Of a stretch of DNA of 64,000 bases, positions 1 to 11,750 are shown piece after piece. Each line of letters starts with the position of its first letter. Positions within the stretch are counted from its first letter, which is position 1. The stretch is from Benincasa hispida (lineage: Eukaryota > Streptophyta > Magnoliopsida > Cucurbitales > Cucurbitaceae). Made by a program: the position numbers and the translations under genes. The stretch spans positions 66,906,526 to 66,970,525 of the forward strand of contig NC_052360.1 in NCBI RefSeq assembly GCF_009727055.1, in the 5' to 3' direction. The notes beneath the pieces were generated by a model. It ran no database searches. It worked only from the letters and a program-made list of their open reading frames with translations, and had not been told where the DNA came from.

Positions 1-1600
1 TTCATTAGTAGGACGTACCTGGCGATGATGAGGGATCCGTTACTGGGCCACAGGGACTATCTAGATTTACGTAGTAAGTCAGTCTACAGAACCCAAAACA
101 TGTGTTCTAATACAAACTATAACGACCCGACCCCCTAGGACTTAAGTTAGGCCGTTACTAAATACATGCCTGCATGGAACTCAAAATGACACTCGGTTAT
201 GGCGAAATAAATGCTAATTAAATAAGGTAAGTTCAAAATACTTTCATTAAATTCAAATACTAAAATAATAGTAGGGTACACATAAATCATAAAAGATAAT
301 AAATAAGTCTGAAAAGCGATGCTTAAAAGTAAGTTTTAAACATCAAAACTAAAAGTTAAGAGAAACATGAAAAGAACTCTAAATCTCATGATGTGGAAGC
401 GTAAAAACTAGTCCTAGTGGCTCGCTCAAGAATTCCGCGTGTCCATCACTGATGCATCTCTACCCTTACCTGAAATAACAACATGAGAAAGAATGAGTAT
501 AAAATACTCAGTAAGAAACTCCACTACTAGGATCAGGCTAGGCATCTATGTCCTCTAGATACCCACCTCTGGTGAAACATATACACTGCTCTAGTCCTCA
601 TGGGTCACATATACATATGAAATAAGAAGGAGACTGAGTCCTATTCTACTATAGTTAAGTATGCCCACTACCTATGGTGAATCACGAAGAAGACACAAAC
701 TGGTGAATCCCGAAGGAAACACAAACTGGTGAATCCCGAAGAAAACACAAACTAGTGAATCCCGAAAGAAACACAAACTGGTGAATCCCGAAGGAAACAC
801 AAAATCTAATGGGTATCTAACTAATCAGTAAGGACATTTGCACAATCTCAACATCATAATCATCAGTGTATGAATCTATGACATACATATAAACCTCAAC
901 ATCATGGCTCTACAACATACACATATACCAACATCATGGTCTACAACATACATGTATACCTCAACATCATCAGATCAAATACAACCATGGAAGCACATAC
1001 CATCTCATACTAGCATTCAAGTGTCTATATGCATAAATAAATAATTGGATCTCGTAACAGAACATACATTGATCATGCTATACTATCAATCTATCACGTT
1101 GTCATTCTGCCATAACATTCATTTATTAAGCTAACATACATCTAATGTCTGGACTGTAGGCAGTTCCAGTAGTAAGATTACTTACCTCAAATTACGCCTA
1201 AGTGGCAAGCAATTTAATCTTTCTTCTCGCTTAGATGAATCTTGAATCATGCCCAAAGTATAGCTTGTTCCAAAACTGCATTCGATCTCTCAAACAAATG
1301 CCTCAATCTAGGCAATTCAATAATAGTGGTTAGAACCTAAAAACCCAACAATTATATTTTAATTTAATCCTTCGAATGCTTAATATACTTACCAAGACGT
1401 TGCTTGGTCCAAAATTAGTTTCGAACTTAAGTTCGCTTGCGAACCCAACTTAATCCTTTGCAATGCCTGACAACATATTTCTACCTTAAAATTCCACTAG
1501 TATTAGAATCTATGGCCCAAACACAATGGGAATTAATAAATGGAAGCCAAAACTTGATGGATAATAAAAATCTTCAAGAAAACCCATAAAAAGTAACACG
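1..1600 (-). repeat. Noncoding repeat, possibly part of an LTR
   Basis: No reading frame here resembles a known protein. Read on the minus strand, the segment runs into GTCCTAGGGGGTCGGG (around 127-142), a G-rich end that I associate with noncoding ends of some plant Ty3/gypsy LTRs; that link is from memory, not alignment. No primer-binding site, polypurine tract or target duplication is visible, and the left boundary lies outside the window. A 26-bp array sits inside it and is listed separately. Confidence 0.3.
676..805. repeat. 26-bp minisatellite, five units
   Basis: Five head-to-tail copies of a unit like GGTGAATCCCGAAGGAAACA plus CAAACT. The first unit differs most (ATCACGAAGAAGAC), and the others differ at one or two positions. 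The unit length is not a multiple of three and no frame spans it, so it is not a protein repeat. Looser repeats built on CTACAACATACA follow at about 890-970. Confidence 0.85.
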
Positions 1601-1603
1601 ACC

Positions 1604-1950
1604 CTACCTAAGGTCCAAAATTCTGGCGACTGGCCAGGGGTTCCGGTTGCTTTGATGGGTTGAAGAAGAGATCATCGACCGGGCGTGACAAGCCAAGCGA
1701 GGACAGCTGGAGCGGCGGAGTGCTTCGACGAAGACGACGGAGACTGACGACGCTGCACGGTGCAGTGGGGATAGTGAAGGTTTCTTGCGCGGCGCGACTA
1801 GGTAGACGAAACAACGAGGACTTGAGTGACTGGGTGTCACGGCTGTGCGGATGCGAGCGGCTGGGATTCTGTAGAGGCGTGGTGCGCGGCGGATGCTCAA
1901 CGTCTAACTGGGCGGCGGCTAGGATCTCGGCTGGAGGAAGAAGAAATTGA
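1604..1950. other. GC-rich island with overlapping chance ORFs
   Basis: Base composition changes abruptly from AT-rich flanks to GC-rich sequence. It is open on both strands, with about 96-98 codons each way, as GC-rich sequence often is. The translations are Arg/Ser- or Gly-rich and carry no motif I recognise. It may be the leader or U5-like part of the LTR-type repeat to its left. I do not call a gene. Confidence 0.4.
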
Positions 1951-2043
1951 GGGGTGGGGGGGGGATGCCGATGGATGCATGGGGAAGAAAGNAAGAAATT
2001 GAGGGGTGGGGGGGGGATGCCGATGGATGCATGGGGAAGAAAG
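1941..2043. repeat. Perfect 51-bp duplication flanking the only N
   Basis: Bases 1941-1991 and 1993-2043 are identical (both contain a nine-G run) and are separated by a single N at 1992. A perfect duplicate meeting at one ambiguous base is what a gap closure or a contig join with overlapping ends would produce. I read it as a likely assembly artefact rather than biology. Confidence 0.75.
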
Positions 2044-2324
2044 AGAAAGAGGTTTTTTGAAATAATAATAAAAAAAAACTAAAAAGGAAATAAGTATAAT
2101 TATATTTAATTCCTTTCTTTATTCCACCTTATACTATTAAATTCTTTTCCTTTTCAAAAGAAAATTAATTTCTGCCATTAATTTTCAAATTGAATAATTT
2201 CAGCCAACAATTAAATTCTCGCATTTACACTTGAATTCCAAAATTCCAAAATTCCAAAAATGCCCTCCAACTAATAACAATTACTGAAATTCCAAATAAT
2301 AAAGTTACCGAAATTACATTATTA
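2044..2324. other. AT-rich spacer, no feature seen
   Basis: Low-complexity A/T sequence with short repeats such as AAATTCCAAAATTCC near 2235-2260. It ends in a 12-bp A run at 2325-2336 where the lectin pseudogene starts to be readable on the other strand. Confidence 0.5.
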
Positions 2325-3049
2325 CTAAAAAAAAAAAATGTGTAATGTGTTACAACTAACCCTTGCAGGAGTAAACAAAGTGTATTTATCGTTAGTACTT
2401 GTATCAGTTGAATTCGCCCAAATCCAATTAGGATTACTCTTCAAAAATTTACCCCAATATAATGACTTTATTCTAACATTTCCATACCTGATACCCTGCG
2501 TCATATGCTTTTGGATCATTACCTGAGAACTACAAATATTCATGCCCATCTTGTGAATGACCTCGAATATACGAGCTATTGCTGCCCTGGAACACGACAT
2601 ATTTCGGCAACATCACCAAAGCTTCCCATTCGATGATCGTATGGGAGCGACCATTAATATCTAAATTATGTACAAGCAGTTGGGATGGTCACCGCTGAGA
2701 TATAATACGACAAGCTCGCCACGGTTTACGTTCGTGATTTCGTGTTCGGCTGAGCTTGCGTCGAACTTGAACAAAGTGCAAGACTAATCGGACTCATTTT
2801 CGTTTGGCTGGGAAGCTGCAGGAACAATCCATAGGCTGGATGAGGATTCAGCCCTCCAATACTTGTTGTAGCAACATCTTATGTTAACTACACCAACTTC
2901 TCCATTGGCTGCTGGCTCGAAGGCAAATTTGGTACGAGAAGTGGTTAACTCATCTGAGCTATATCGCAACATATTTGGTGAATCTTCATCATCTTCAGGT
3001 ACTTTCCTTTTATTGGTGAACTGAAGCCAGCAATCCTTGGGAGTGCCAT
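2325..3049 (-). pseudogene. Agglutinin-domain lectin pseudogene, copy 1
   Basis: Reading leftwards from an ATG at 3049-3047, the sequence encodes pieces of an amaranthin-type agglutinin (family of PF07468). Such lectins are beta-trefoil carbohydrate-binding proteins, usually nucleocytoplasmic in plants. Recognisable pieces are MALPRIAGF and GKYLK at the start, NGEVGVVNIRCCYNKYWRAE and the tryptophan-containing SSSSLW stretch in domain one, EWEALVMLPKY at the start of domain two (from 2631), and NVRIKSLYWGKF. These pieces lie in three different frames. A frameshift separates GKYLK from the next piece, a TAG stop lies at 2784-2786, another TAG follows the HEYL piece, and about 14 bp are missing before NVRIKS compared with copy 2. 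Domain two is cut short. It cannot make a full lectin. The family call is firm and the exact gene is unknown. Confidence 0.8.
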
Positions 3050-3144
3050 ATTTTTCTCTTTATTGCTAAATATCCTTTTTTTTTTTTCTCTTTTTCTTTT
3101 TGCTGTCTTGTAGTTGGTTGTTGCTTTCCATTCTCCTCCATTTC

Positions 3145-3151
3145 TTATATA
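3145..3151 (-). promoter_or_regulatory. TATA box of agglutinin copy 1
   Basis: TATATAA on the minus strand, about 96 bp upstream of the ATG. The sequence around it (3118-3300) aligns with the region upstream of copy 2, including shared blocks such as GGTTTGAATGTGTGGTGATT. The duplication therefore included the promoter. Use as a promoter is inferred from position and conservation only. Confidence 0.55.
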
Positions 3152-4229
3152 GATGCATCTTTCTTTAGGATAGGGTTTGAATGTGTGGTGATTTATCGTT
3201 TCTCTTTTAATCCCTTTCTCTTAATTTGGTCCAATTTTTTTTGTCTTTGAGCAATACATTATGAGAACATGTGATACTCTAATACCTAATATTATCGTAC
3301 AAGCAATACTTTTGAGTGTTTTCTAAGTTGCACCAATTTATTTTTTGGTACTACTACAATCACACAATAAAAAAATAAAAAATATTTATAAAATATTTAT
3401 ATTGGATGTGTGTGGTTAAATTTTAATTCTTACTTTATTTTTTCTACGTTATCTAATAATATATAAATCACCAATTACATAACTGCAGTGCTTACTGCAT
3501 ACATGCTCCGATGCTTGAGTTTAAAAGTGGATAAATGCATGCAATAAGTTAAGAATTAGAGAAGGAAGAATGGATTTACTTTTTTTAAAATTGCATTTGA
3601 CTTTAATTTTAATTAAAATTTTTGTTCTTATAAACCAAATTAAACTTTGAGAAATATGAGCCTTACAAGATAATTTGAAAATTTAACCTCTAAGCCTAAA
3701 GTTGCACGGATTGAGTCGACTAAAACCTTAAATCTTTTGTTGGTTCAATAACTATTTTATTTTATATTTTTTGTTTTTGTTTTTTTAATTATTTTTTGAA
3801 AAACAAAACTGTTTTAGAACTAATTAAGTTTTTTCATTAGAGGTAGTTGCATGCATAGGAAAATAAGATATAAATTTTGCAAGCGTGCCTTTCCCTTTTT
3901 TACTATTGCAGATTTAGCAAAACACCATCCTAGCCCAAGTTTTAAAAAGTAAAAGTCTAAAATACCATCTCTACTAATATACTCAATCTCAAATACATTC
4001 GTTAACTGATATATCTTATGTTGAATATATATATATGATATACTAGTGACATACTTTATTTTAGTTAATATCAATTAAAATTTTATTTATTGCTTAGTGT
4101 ATGATATACTACTGATACACTTTGAATCTCATGTTTATAAAATGAAACATACATCTTTTACTTCAAAATAAGTTACTAATTAAGTATTGGTTGATAGACA
4201 TATTATTGATACATATGAAACGTTGATAT
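3152..4229. other. AT-rich sequence without a gene
   Basis: The first roughly 200 bp are homologous to the sequence upstream of agglutinin copy 2. The rest is AT-rich with many stops in all frames. The 84-codon minus-strand frame at 3820-4074 has no recognisable motif. Confidence 0.5.
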
Positions 4230-4530
4230 TGTTAGATATACTATTTATACATACAAGTCTTACTTCAAGTACTTACCGATTGGTGTCTAATACACTCATG
4301 CGTTATATCTTATATATACTATTTATACACTTGATAATGATGCACCCATTATACTGTAGATGCACTCGAGTGATATACTATTTATACACTTGATAATGAT
4401 GCAAACATTTATACCGTTGAGTATACTATTCATAAACTTGATAATGATGCACTTGATATATCATTGATATGTTTGATATACACTAATTTATACTATTGAT
4501 ATATTTATAATGATACACACATCTCTCTTT
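4230..4530. repeat. Degenerate tandem repeat, about 50-60 bp spacing
   Basis: The phrase TATACTATTTATACACTTGATAATG recurs in decayed form. The core TTGATAATGATGC starts at 4331, 4390 and 4438, spacings of 59 and 48 bp, and further partial copies lie on both sides. It is noncoding. Confidence 0.7.
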
Positions 4531-5263
4531 CACCAACCAATATCTCTTGCCGCTTACCTCCATCGGCCACAACTCTACTTGTTGCCAGCCATTGTCCCAC
4601 CTCTTCCAACCCACATTCGATCACTTGTTGTCGCCCATCGCTCTACCACACGTCAGGTGTTCGCTGCTTGCTATCATCGTTACAAAAAAAAAAAAAAAAC
4701 TTAAAACTTTCAATTTTGTTTCTAATAAACCTATAAATTTTAAATTTTGTATGTATTAGGTCTGAAAAAAATTAATTGATAATTAATCTAGTAGATACAA
4801 AATTGAATTTCATGCCTAAGTAAAACCCTAAAATTTTATTATTTATTAGGGACATGAATATACACACTTACACACACAAACTTACACATACATACATGTT
4901 GAATAGGTCATTGATTTATTAAATACAAAATTGAAAATTTTACCAATCTAGTAAATAAAAAATTGAAAGTTTAAGTATTTAGTACACTTTTAAGTTCAAG
5001 AACTTAATGGACATAAAATCGAAAATTTAATAATACATTAGCGAGTTTTAAAAATTAAGGGGTCTATTTGACTCACATTTAAAATTTCAAGAATTTATTA
5101 CAAACTTTTGAAAGTTCCGAGACCAAAGAGAGTTTAAAAACTAAAGTTGAAATGTAACCGTGGTAATTAATTTTTTTGTTTTAGTTTTATTCCATACTAT
5201 ATTCACTTGATTCTTTCTTTTATCTTTTTTAAGGCAATATTCACTTGATTCATTATGTTTGCC
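4531..5263. other. No gene; short GC-richer block then AT-rich sequence
   Basis: A block at about 4540-4680 is less AT-rich and open in two frames, but the translations look random. The remainder has A-runs and diverged phrases such as AAAATTGAAAATTT. Confidence 0.45.
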
Positions 5264-5460
5264 CTACATTTGTACCTTCAATTTGATGTCGCTGAGTACT
5301 AAAATCAGTCCCATTTTGCAATAAGTGTTGTAGTTGTCATATATATTAAGATAGACATTGAATGAACGATAAGCATTCACGTGTCTAAAAAATAGAAACT
5401 TACCTTCAAAATTAGCATCATTTGAGAACCGTACGATAAAGGTATAGAATAACAAGCATC
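5264..5460. repeat. Dispersed repeat copy related to 57840-58000 and 58320-58500
   Basis: It contains TTGAATGAACGATAAGCATT followed by CACGTGTCTAAAA. Near-identical phrases occur at about 57900-57935 and 58405-58445 (TTGAATGAACCGTAAGCATT and TTGAATGAACAGTAAGCATT). The three copies share the order of these blocks. The later two copies follow hAT-like end sequences; here that part is missing or unrecognisable. Confidence 0.65.
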
Positions 5461-6109
5461 AAAAGAAAAAAAATTAGAATTAATCTATAAAAAAAAAAAA
5501 AAATACAAAACTTAACTCAACTCAACTCAATCTAAGAATATTCATAGACCATGCTATCTCGCAAAAGGTTGGCTTGCAATGTTTTCGAAACATTCCACAA
5601 TAATTATTTGGGCTTTCTACACATATAACTTAAATAAATAGGTCTAATTATACAATTGTCTAATTACACTCATGTCTTGCTCCATTTACCTTTTCATCTT
5701 TCTTACCATTAATTATTTTTAAAAATATATATAATAATATTAATACCAAAAGAAGCATGTAAAGTGAAATTTCTTGTCTATGAACTTTCCAAAACGATTT
5801 TTTTTTCAAAACTTATAAAAGTAAGGAAAGTTTCTCAAAAAATTAAAAAAAAAAAAAAATTGTTGTGGTTCACAAATGAAAGCAATAATTTGCAAAAAGC
5901 TTTGAAGGAGAAATCAAGGTGTATTTGATATATACATCACTATATATTTGAATTTTTCAGAAATAAACAACAATGTATATAATATGTCGTCTCATATATC
6001 GAACAATATATGTGATGTATATCTACATTTTTTCAGTATATTTGTAAACACATCAAAAAATAAATCATGATATATGCATGTGATGTGTATTTACATTTTC
6101 CAATATATT
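5461..6109. other. AT-rich sequence, no feature seen
   Basis: Several A-runs and short repeated words such as CTCAACTCAACTC near 5515. No conserved reading frame or terminal repeat was noticed. Confidence 0.45.
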
Positions 6110-6540
6110 TATCTGTTGGGTTTGTTTATTTGTTTTCAGGCCCAACTTATGTCCAACAGAAGGAGAGAAGCCCAAATATAGAGAGGTTGGTGAGAAACTT
6201 GGTTGTTAAGGAAACCACGTTGATAATCTGATCAACACACGTGAAGGAAAGTTGTGCAAGAGGCGCGTGTGCAAACGTTAAGAATTCCGTCAAAATTCAT
6301 AGTGTTACAACGTTAGGAAGAGCGTTGCAACACTACCCTGTATCCATAGCTACTGTCTTTCAGCGTTGGACAAGAATTACGCTTAGGCATGTTCCAGCGT
6401 TGCGACGCTCCTAACAGAGGTATTTTGGTCATTTGTTCTTCTTTGAAGCTCAAATGCTTAATTTGACTCCAAGTTGCTTCAAATTAACCTTGTTTTGCTC
6501 CAAATGCTCGGTTCTACCTTTTAATTGCTCGATACCTACA
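6110..6540. repeat. Retroelement-like noncoding block with GCGTTG words
   Basis: This block is richer in G and C than its flanks and repeats words such as GCGTTGCAAC, GCGTTGGAC and GCGTTGCGACG. A run on the theme TTGCTCCAAATGCTC follows. Blocks of this style occur in plant LTRs and leaders as far as I recall. No LTR pair, primer site or protein domain is present, so the class is uncertain. Confidence 0.35.
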
Positions 6541-7289
6541 AAATAGGATGATTAATATTAAAAATCTAATAACGAACTTGAGTTAAGCTAAAAGTTATAG
6601 CTCTTTTCGAGAGCTATCAATCTCTCTCTGTCAACTTGCTTGCTTTCTAATAGTTTGATTTTAATGGTGATTTCTCTTGTTTGTAGAGTGAATCTACATA
6701 CACAGAAGTAAAGAGATGAAGGGAAGAAGAAGATGCACATGGGTAAACATGGTTCCACTAAACAAAACCTACATCCACGGAAAGAAAAACTTGTGAAGAA
6801 TTTCATATAAGGATTACAACACTTTACAGATTAGTTTTTGCTTATAGTTTTAGTTTTTGATCTGATCTGATATTTATATCTCACATATCAGGCAGTTACA
6901 ATAAAGATGTAAAACCAGCCATTGTAAAGTTGTAAATTGGTGTTGTTGGATTCATCTTCTTTCATTATTAGTATCTATTTGATGTATATTTGAGATCTCT
7001 ATGAAAACATGATTAATTTTCAGCTATGAATATAGAAGAAAATAAATGAAATCTCCTTAAACGAAGGAACATTAATTTGAAATATTCTGCAATTAATGAA
7101 TATCGACCGAAGTTAATAAATAACAAAACAAAGTCAAAATTCAAAAATGGTATTAATAAGAAAAGAATTAAATATTCCAAAACTTTATTGATCATGAGAG
7201 GTAATGTAATTAATGATATTTCAAAAAATAAAATCTATATAAGGGACATTATTTTAAATGACAAAACTATTGAAAATATTTAAAAGTAA
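6541..7289. other. AT-rich sequence, no gene seen
   Basis: Two chance frames (72 codons minus at 6588-6806; 60-68 codons around 7013-7283) have no recognisable motif and low-complexity composition. Confidence 0.4.
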
Positions 7290-7420
7290 TAACAAAATAT
7301 CACAGTTTATCTGTGATAAACCATTATCTGTGTCTATTATGACTCAAATAGACACATATAGTAGTCTATCGCGGTTTATCACGGTCTATCGCAGTCTATC
7401 ACAGATAGACAATAAAATTT
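7290..7420. repeat. Palindromic GATAGAC/GATAAAC repeat cluster
   Basis: Short repeats such as TCTATCGCGGTTTATCACGG and TCTATCGCAG occur next to TATCACAGATAGAC. Words with opposite orientation (TTTATCTGTGATAAAC, TGTCTATT with AATAGACA) let the segment fold into several hairpins. The pattern fits a foldback or MITE-type repeat. No target duplication could be fixed. Confidence 0.55.
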
Positions 7421-8649
7421 TACTATATTTATAGATATTTTGATCATTTTTGTATATTTAAAAATAATTTTATAATTAATAGGAAATTAATAAATGATGT
7501 ATATTTTTATTTAAAAATATTATGAAATTAAAAAATGAGTGAAAATCTATCAAAAAGTTAAAAGTATTTCAAAATATATATTGCTGAAATTTAATTACGT
7601 GATATTACTAATTTTTAAGATATTTGTGAAATATTAATTATGTACTTTGTCAATTACATATATTTTTTAAAAATTATTTTTATATGAGTTATGGTAGGAG
7701 TATGCCTGGTATACTTTATTACACATCAGTACATCATTAATGTAATTTCAGTAACCTTCTACCAAATATGTATAAACAATATCTAGGACCACCATACATA
7801 AAAACAATATTTAGGAACATGTTTCACAACATCTGATCAATCTTATCTAGGACCACGTGAGTAAAAGAATCTTAAAAAATTAATAAATTATAACAATGAT
7901 CTCTCACACAAATTATTGTGGGATTTTGGTATTTTCTTTATAGATAAGATTACAACCATGATATTGAATTTTGGGGGAATATCAATTTATATTCTTAAAT
8001 TTTTAGATTTCATTAATTAAAACCATAAACTAGTAACTATATCGATTTAAACATTCAACTTTTATGAGTGTGTTAATTTAAACTCTCAACTTTCATAGTT
8101 ATATCAATTTAAACTCTCCATTATATTTTAATGGGATACACTTATAAATTTAAGGTTTAAATAGATATATTTATGAAAATTCGGGGTTTAAATTGATACA
8201 ACTTCCAATGTTCATGGTTTAAATTGATACAACCCTAAAGTTCAAGGGTATAAATTGATATTTACCCTTGAATTTTTTTCGACATGTCTAGATATTTCAT
8301 CATTCTATGAGTTTGATATCGACGTGATATTCACAAGAAGTAAAGTCAAGTAAGAAAATTCATGAAACATAAAAGACAATGAAAAGGACACAAATAGTAA
8401 CTAATATAAATATAATACAGATACTAAACATATAATAGGTTTAAAAAGCCTAAAATGTTTATTTATCAATTTAAATAAGTTTTTTTGGATTTTCACATTT
8501 TTATAATTTTTGTTATAAATATTCATTGTCATCAACATTTTATCAATATTTTCATTAACATTTTTATTAAATTGAGACCTCATATTTGTGTCAACATCAA
8601 CATCAATTTGGAGTATTAGGTAAAAACTTATTGAAAAGTAGCATAAGAA
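7421..8649. repeat. AT-rich interspersed repeat with AAATTGATAC words
   Basis: Between about 7980 and 8290 the phrases AATTTAAACTCTC and TTTAAATTGATAC recur four or more times in both orientations, each preceded by similar text. This is a decayed tandem or foldback repeat. No protein frame is supported. Confidence 0.45.
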
Positions 8650-9189
8650 GAACTAATGATTCTTCGTATTTTATAATTGTATCCATTAAAATCCTTAAAT
8701 CTCCATAATTATGTCAATTTAAAACTTTTAATTAGCATTTTCTTTGAGAATCACTAATTATTTATTTTTGTAAACCCAACATTTGAAAAAATCTACACAC
8801 GTGTGAAAATTGATACATGGATGATTTTTAAAGTTAATCATAACGAAAGGTCAAAATTGATTAACTTATGTAAATTTAGGAGTTTAATTGATACAAAATA
8901 TATGTTTTGCTTGATGTTTTCCTAAGATTTTAAAGAAAAAAATATAAATTGATACAATTTTTTACAAATTAGAATTTAAATTGATACAATCCTGAGTTAT
9001 TTAATTGATAATATGCCAACGTCTCAATTACGTACCCATACTTAGATTTAAAATTAAAAGGCAAACAATTATGTTGAATTGGAAGAAGATAACTTAATCT
9101 AACTCAATTTAATAATACATTTTACTCTGTGGCAAAAAATTTAGATCTATAATACTTTTGGAATATTTGCAGCTATTTTTACGTATAAA
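8650..9189. repeat. Left part of a repeat split by a 5.2-kb insertion
   Basis: The segment 8680-8900 is similar to 15250-15450 (both contain TGGATGATTTTTAAAG followed by AATCATAA). Its end near 9120-9189 matches 57510-57590, where the text continues directly into sequence that here resumes only at about 14430. The repeat was therefore interrupted by everything between about 9190 and 14424. Confidence 0.6.
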
Positions 9190-10718
9190 TTAAAAGGATT
9201 GTGAGGTTCAATGCGGAAACGTGGATCGTGTCCCAATTTCATTTTCACAAGGAATTAAAATCCAAAGAAACACATTATGCATATTACAGAATTTACAACA
9301 TGCTAATTTAGAATTAAACAGAGAAGAGAATTAGGGTTAAAAGATACCTTACCCTTGAAGTCAAATTAATCTTCACGAAATCCTTATTCAACCGGTCACA
9401 AACAAATCCTAGAATGCGAAAACTAACCAAAAACCACAGTAAACACCAAATCACTATTTGGTTGGACATCACCACAAAAGAGTCTTCTGTATTCTCTTTA
9501 AGGGTTGAGATTTATAGGAGTTGTATGGGACTGGGCTCTGTTAATTTTGGGGGAGGGAGTAAGAATTCTTAAGAGAGAATGGGAGACTGTGTATTTTCTC
9601 TTAGAGAGAACAAACCAGAGTCACTCTACGTAAAAGAAAAAAGGAAGATGAAGATCCTCCAGCCTCGCACCATCACACGTTTGATTAGAGAAAAAAAAAA
9701 GGGGAGGGAAGTTATTTAATAACTCCCTCCCTTTAGTTTAAATTAAATTCATTTACATTAAAACCAAAAGTTAATTTAAACAACTAAATTATTCTATAAC
9801 TATATGTTATATCAAAATATAACATATAACCTATAGTATATATTATGTCAAATATAATATAACCTATAGTTTGTACTTCTCTCAATAATATATGGTATTA
9901 ATATAAATCACATTTATACTAAATTTAATTACATAAATCTAATCCATACAATTAATATTTAAATCATATCTAAATATTTAATTCCTCTTAAAATAAACTT
10001 TATACTATAATGTATCAAATACATTATATTAATTATATCACATATAATTAATTTAACTTAAGTATATCATATATAATTAATTCCATCAATTAATTTGAAC
10101 AATTCAAATTAATCCAAAATTAATTCTCAATAATCCAAGTTAAACTATAGAGAGGAGACCTTATGGATCTATAGATTGAAGCTCCAATGACACTTGAATA
10201 ATTCATTAAACTTCTTTAATTAAATTACTCAACATCCATTAACTTTCGGTCACTCCACTAAAGATTGATAGCTGCATTCTTCATACTACATATATATTTC
10301 AGTGTTCATTAGATATAACCAGTCAACAGTACGATGACCCTTCACAAATTACTCATAAGTACAGCTAAGTCGAAATTACCATTTTGTCCCTGTAGTTACA
10401 TCTAACTCCTTAAGTACCACTGATCCCTCTAATAAACAATAAGTCATAGTCAAACTATGACCACAACATTCTCTAGCCAAGAGAGGATGTGGTGCCACAT
10501 TTTTCAAGCCCCGAAATCAGCCCTTAAGGAAGTAATTTATCTACTTATTAGTGAATTCTATCTTGTGTAGATGTGTTCCCATATTCTCAATTAGATGAAT
10601 CCCAAAATGGTAGGCATATTGAGTCAGCGATCTGGCCACTCTCACTCATATAAATCAAAGGATTGCCTTCTGATAGCTTGTACAAGCTATTACATCCTTT
10701 TACTTAGAATTATGAAGG

Positions 10719-11742
10719 TTGATGAGTAAAATATGGATTAAAATGACTAACGATTCATGTGCAAAAATGAGTTTGCGTCGATCAGCGCTGAAAATTCCTG
10801 CTAACCCCATATCATGCGCTATTCTGTGTCAAAATGTCTATTTTAATTGCTGTCACAAGAATCGATCGCATGCGTTGATCCCAAACCATCCCAAAGTTGA
10901 TCGCATGCATTGATCTTCATGACATGGAAATGCTGCAACTACAGAGTGATAGCCATGATAGGAGGATGATCGTAAAGTAGGAGGAATGTGTTGATACTTT
11001 AGAAGAAAAAATCATGAACGCATACCTTGAGAGTATCAAAATGATAAGATCATGATGACATTTCATCTACCACGATAAGAATAACAGTGATCCAGAGTGG
11101 GATTACCAATGTTGTCGGCGTTTGAGCTCTATAAATAAAGCCTTGAAGCTCGAGAAGAAAGGTAGTGGAACTCGTTAAGCAAAGTGAACAGTGTTCCTAG
11201 AGATAGGAATAATCTTATGCTCAACGCAACCATGTGTTATAGAGATATAAGCATATGGCTAACCACCGAGAGGTGTGCGATGTGTTAGTGTGGTGAGCTG
11301 GATTACCCTTACGACCAAACTTAATGACTTGGTGAAATTTTCCCTCAACTCTACTTCTCTATGCACCTCATTACGCATCAACAGTTGCTGCATCTCTACC
11401 AATTCTCATAGTCAAACTTCCATTGCTTAGTCTGTTTAGCTAGGAGTAGGAGTTATGCATCGCTAATTAATTTTTTTCTTTTTTAATTTTATTCACCGCC
11501 TCAAACACATTACATTACAAGTATCCTTTAGTTGCAAGTCCCTATGTTCAATCTCAGATCATTTCGAGAAACTTGCGTTCTCATTATACTTGACGAGAGA
11601 GCAAGAAAACTTATAGTAGGAACACATAGTCATCGCATAATCGATTAACACACTACATATCCTTTAGATTATCGTGTGATCATTGTATCTACTATTAATG
11701 CATATTCTTTTTATCAATGCATGATCAGTGCATGACCATCAA
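10719..11742. mobile_element. 1,024-bp insertion flanked by TATGAAGG
   Basis: The ends are TTGATGAG and CCATCAA, a short inverted repeat (TTGATG/CATCAA). TATGAAGG occurs directly before (10711-10718) and after (11743-11750). The interior has a TATA-like CTCTATAAATAAAG at about 11130 and no coding domain, so it looks like a solo LTR. An 8-bp target duplication would instead suggest a hAT-type element, while a 5-bp reading (GAAGG) would suit an LTR element. The class is unresolved. Confidence 0.6.
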
Positions 11743-11750
11743 TATGAAGG

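Noticed and set aside
676..805. CRISPR-like spaced repeats
   Set aside because: The 26-bp units are directly adjacent without spacers, and the context is a plant genome.
1604..1950. Overlapping frames of 96-98 codons on both strands
   Set aside because: Both frames arise from local GC richness. The translations are of biased composition and have no known motif, and the segment lies in a repeat.
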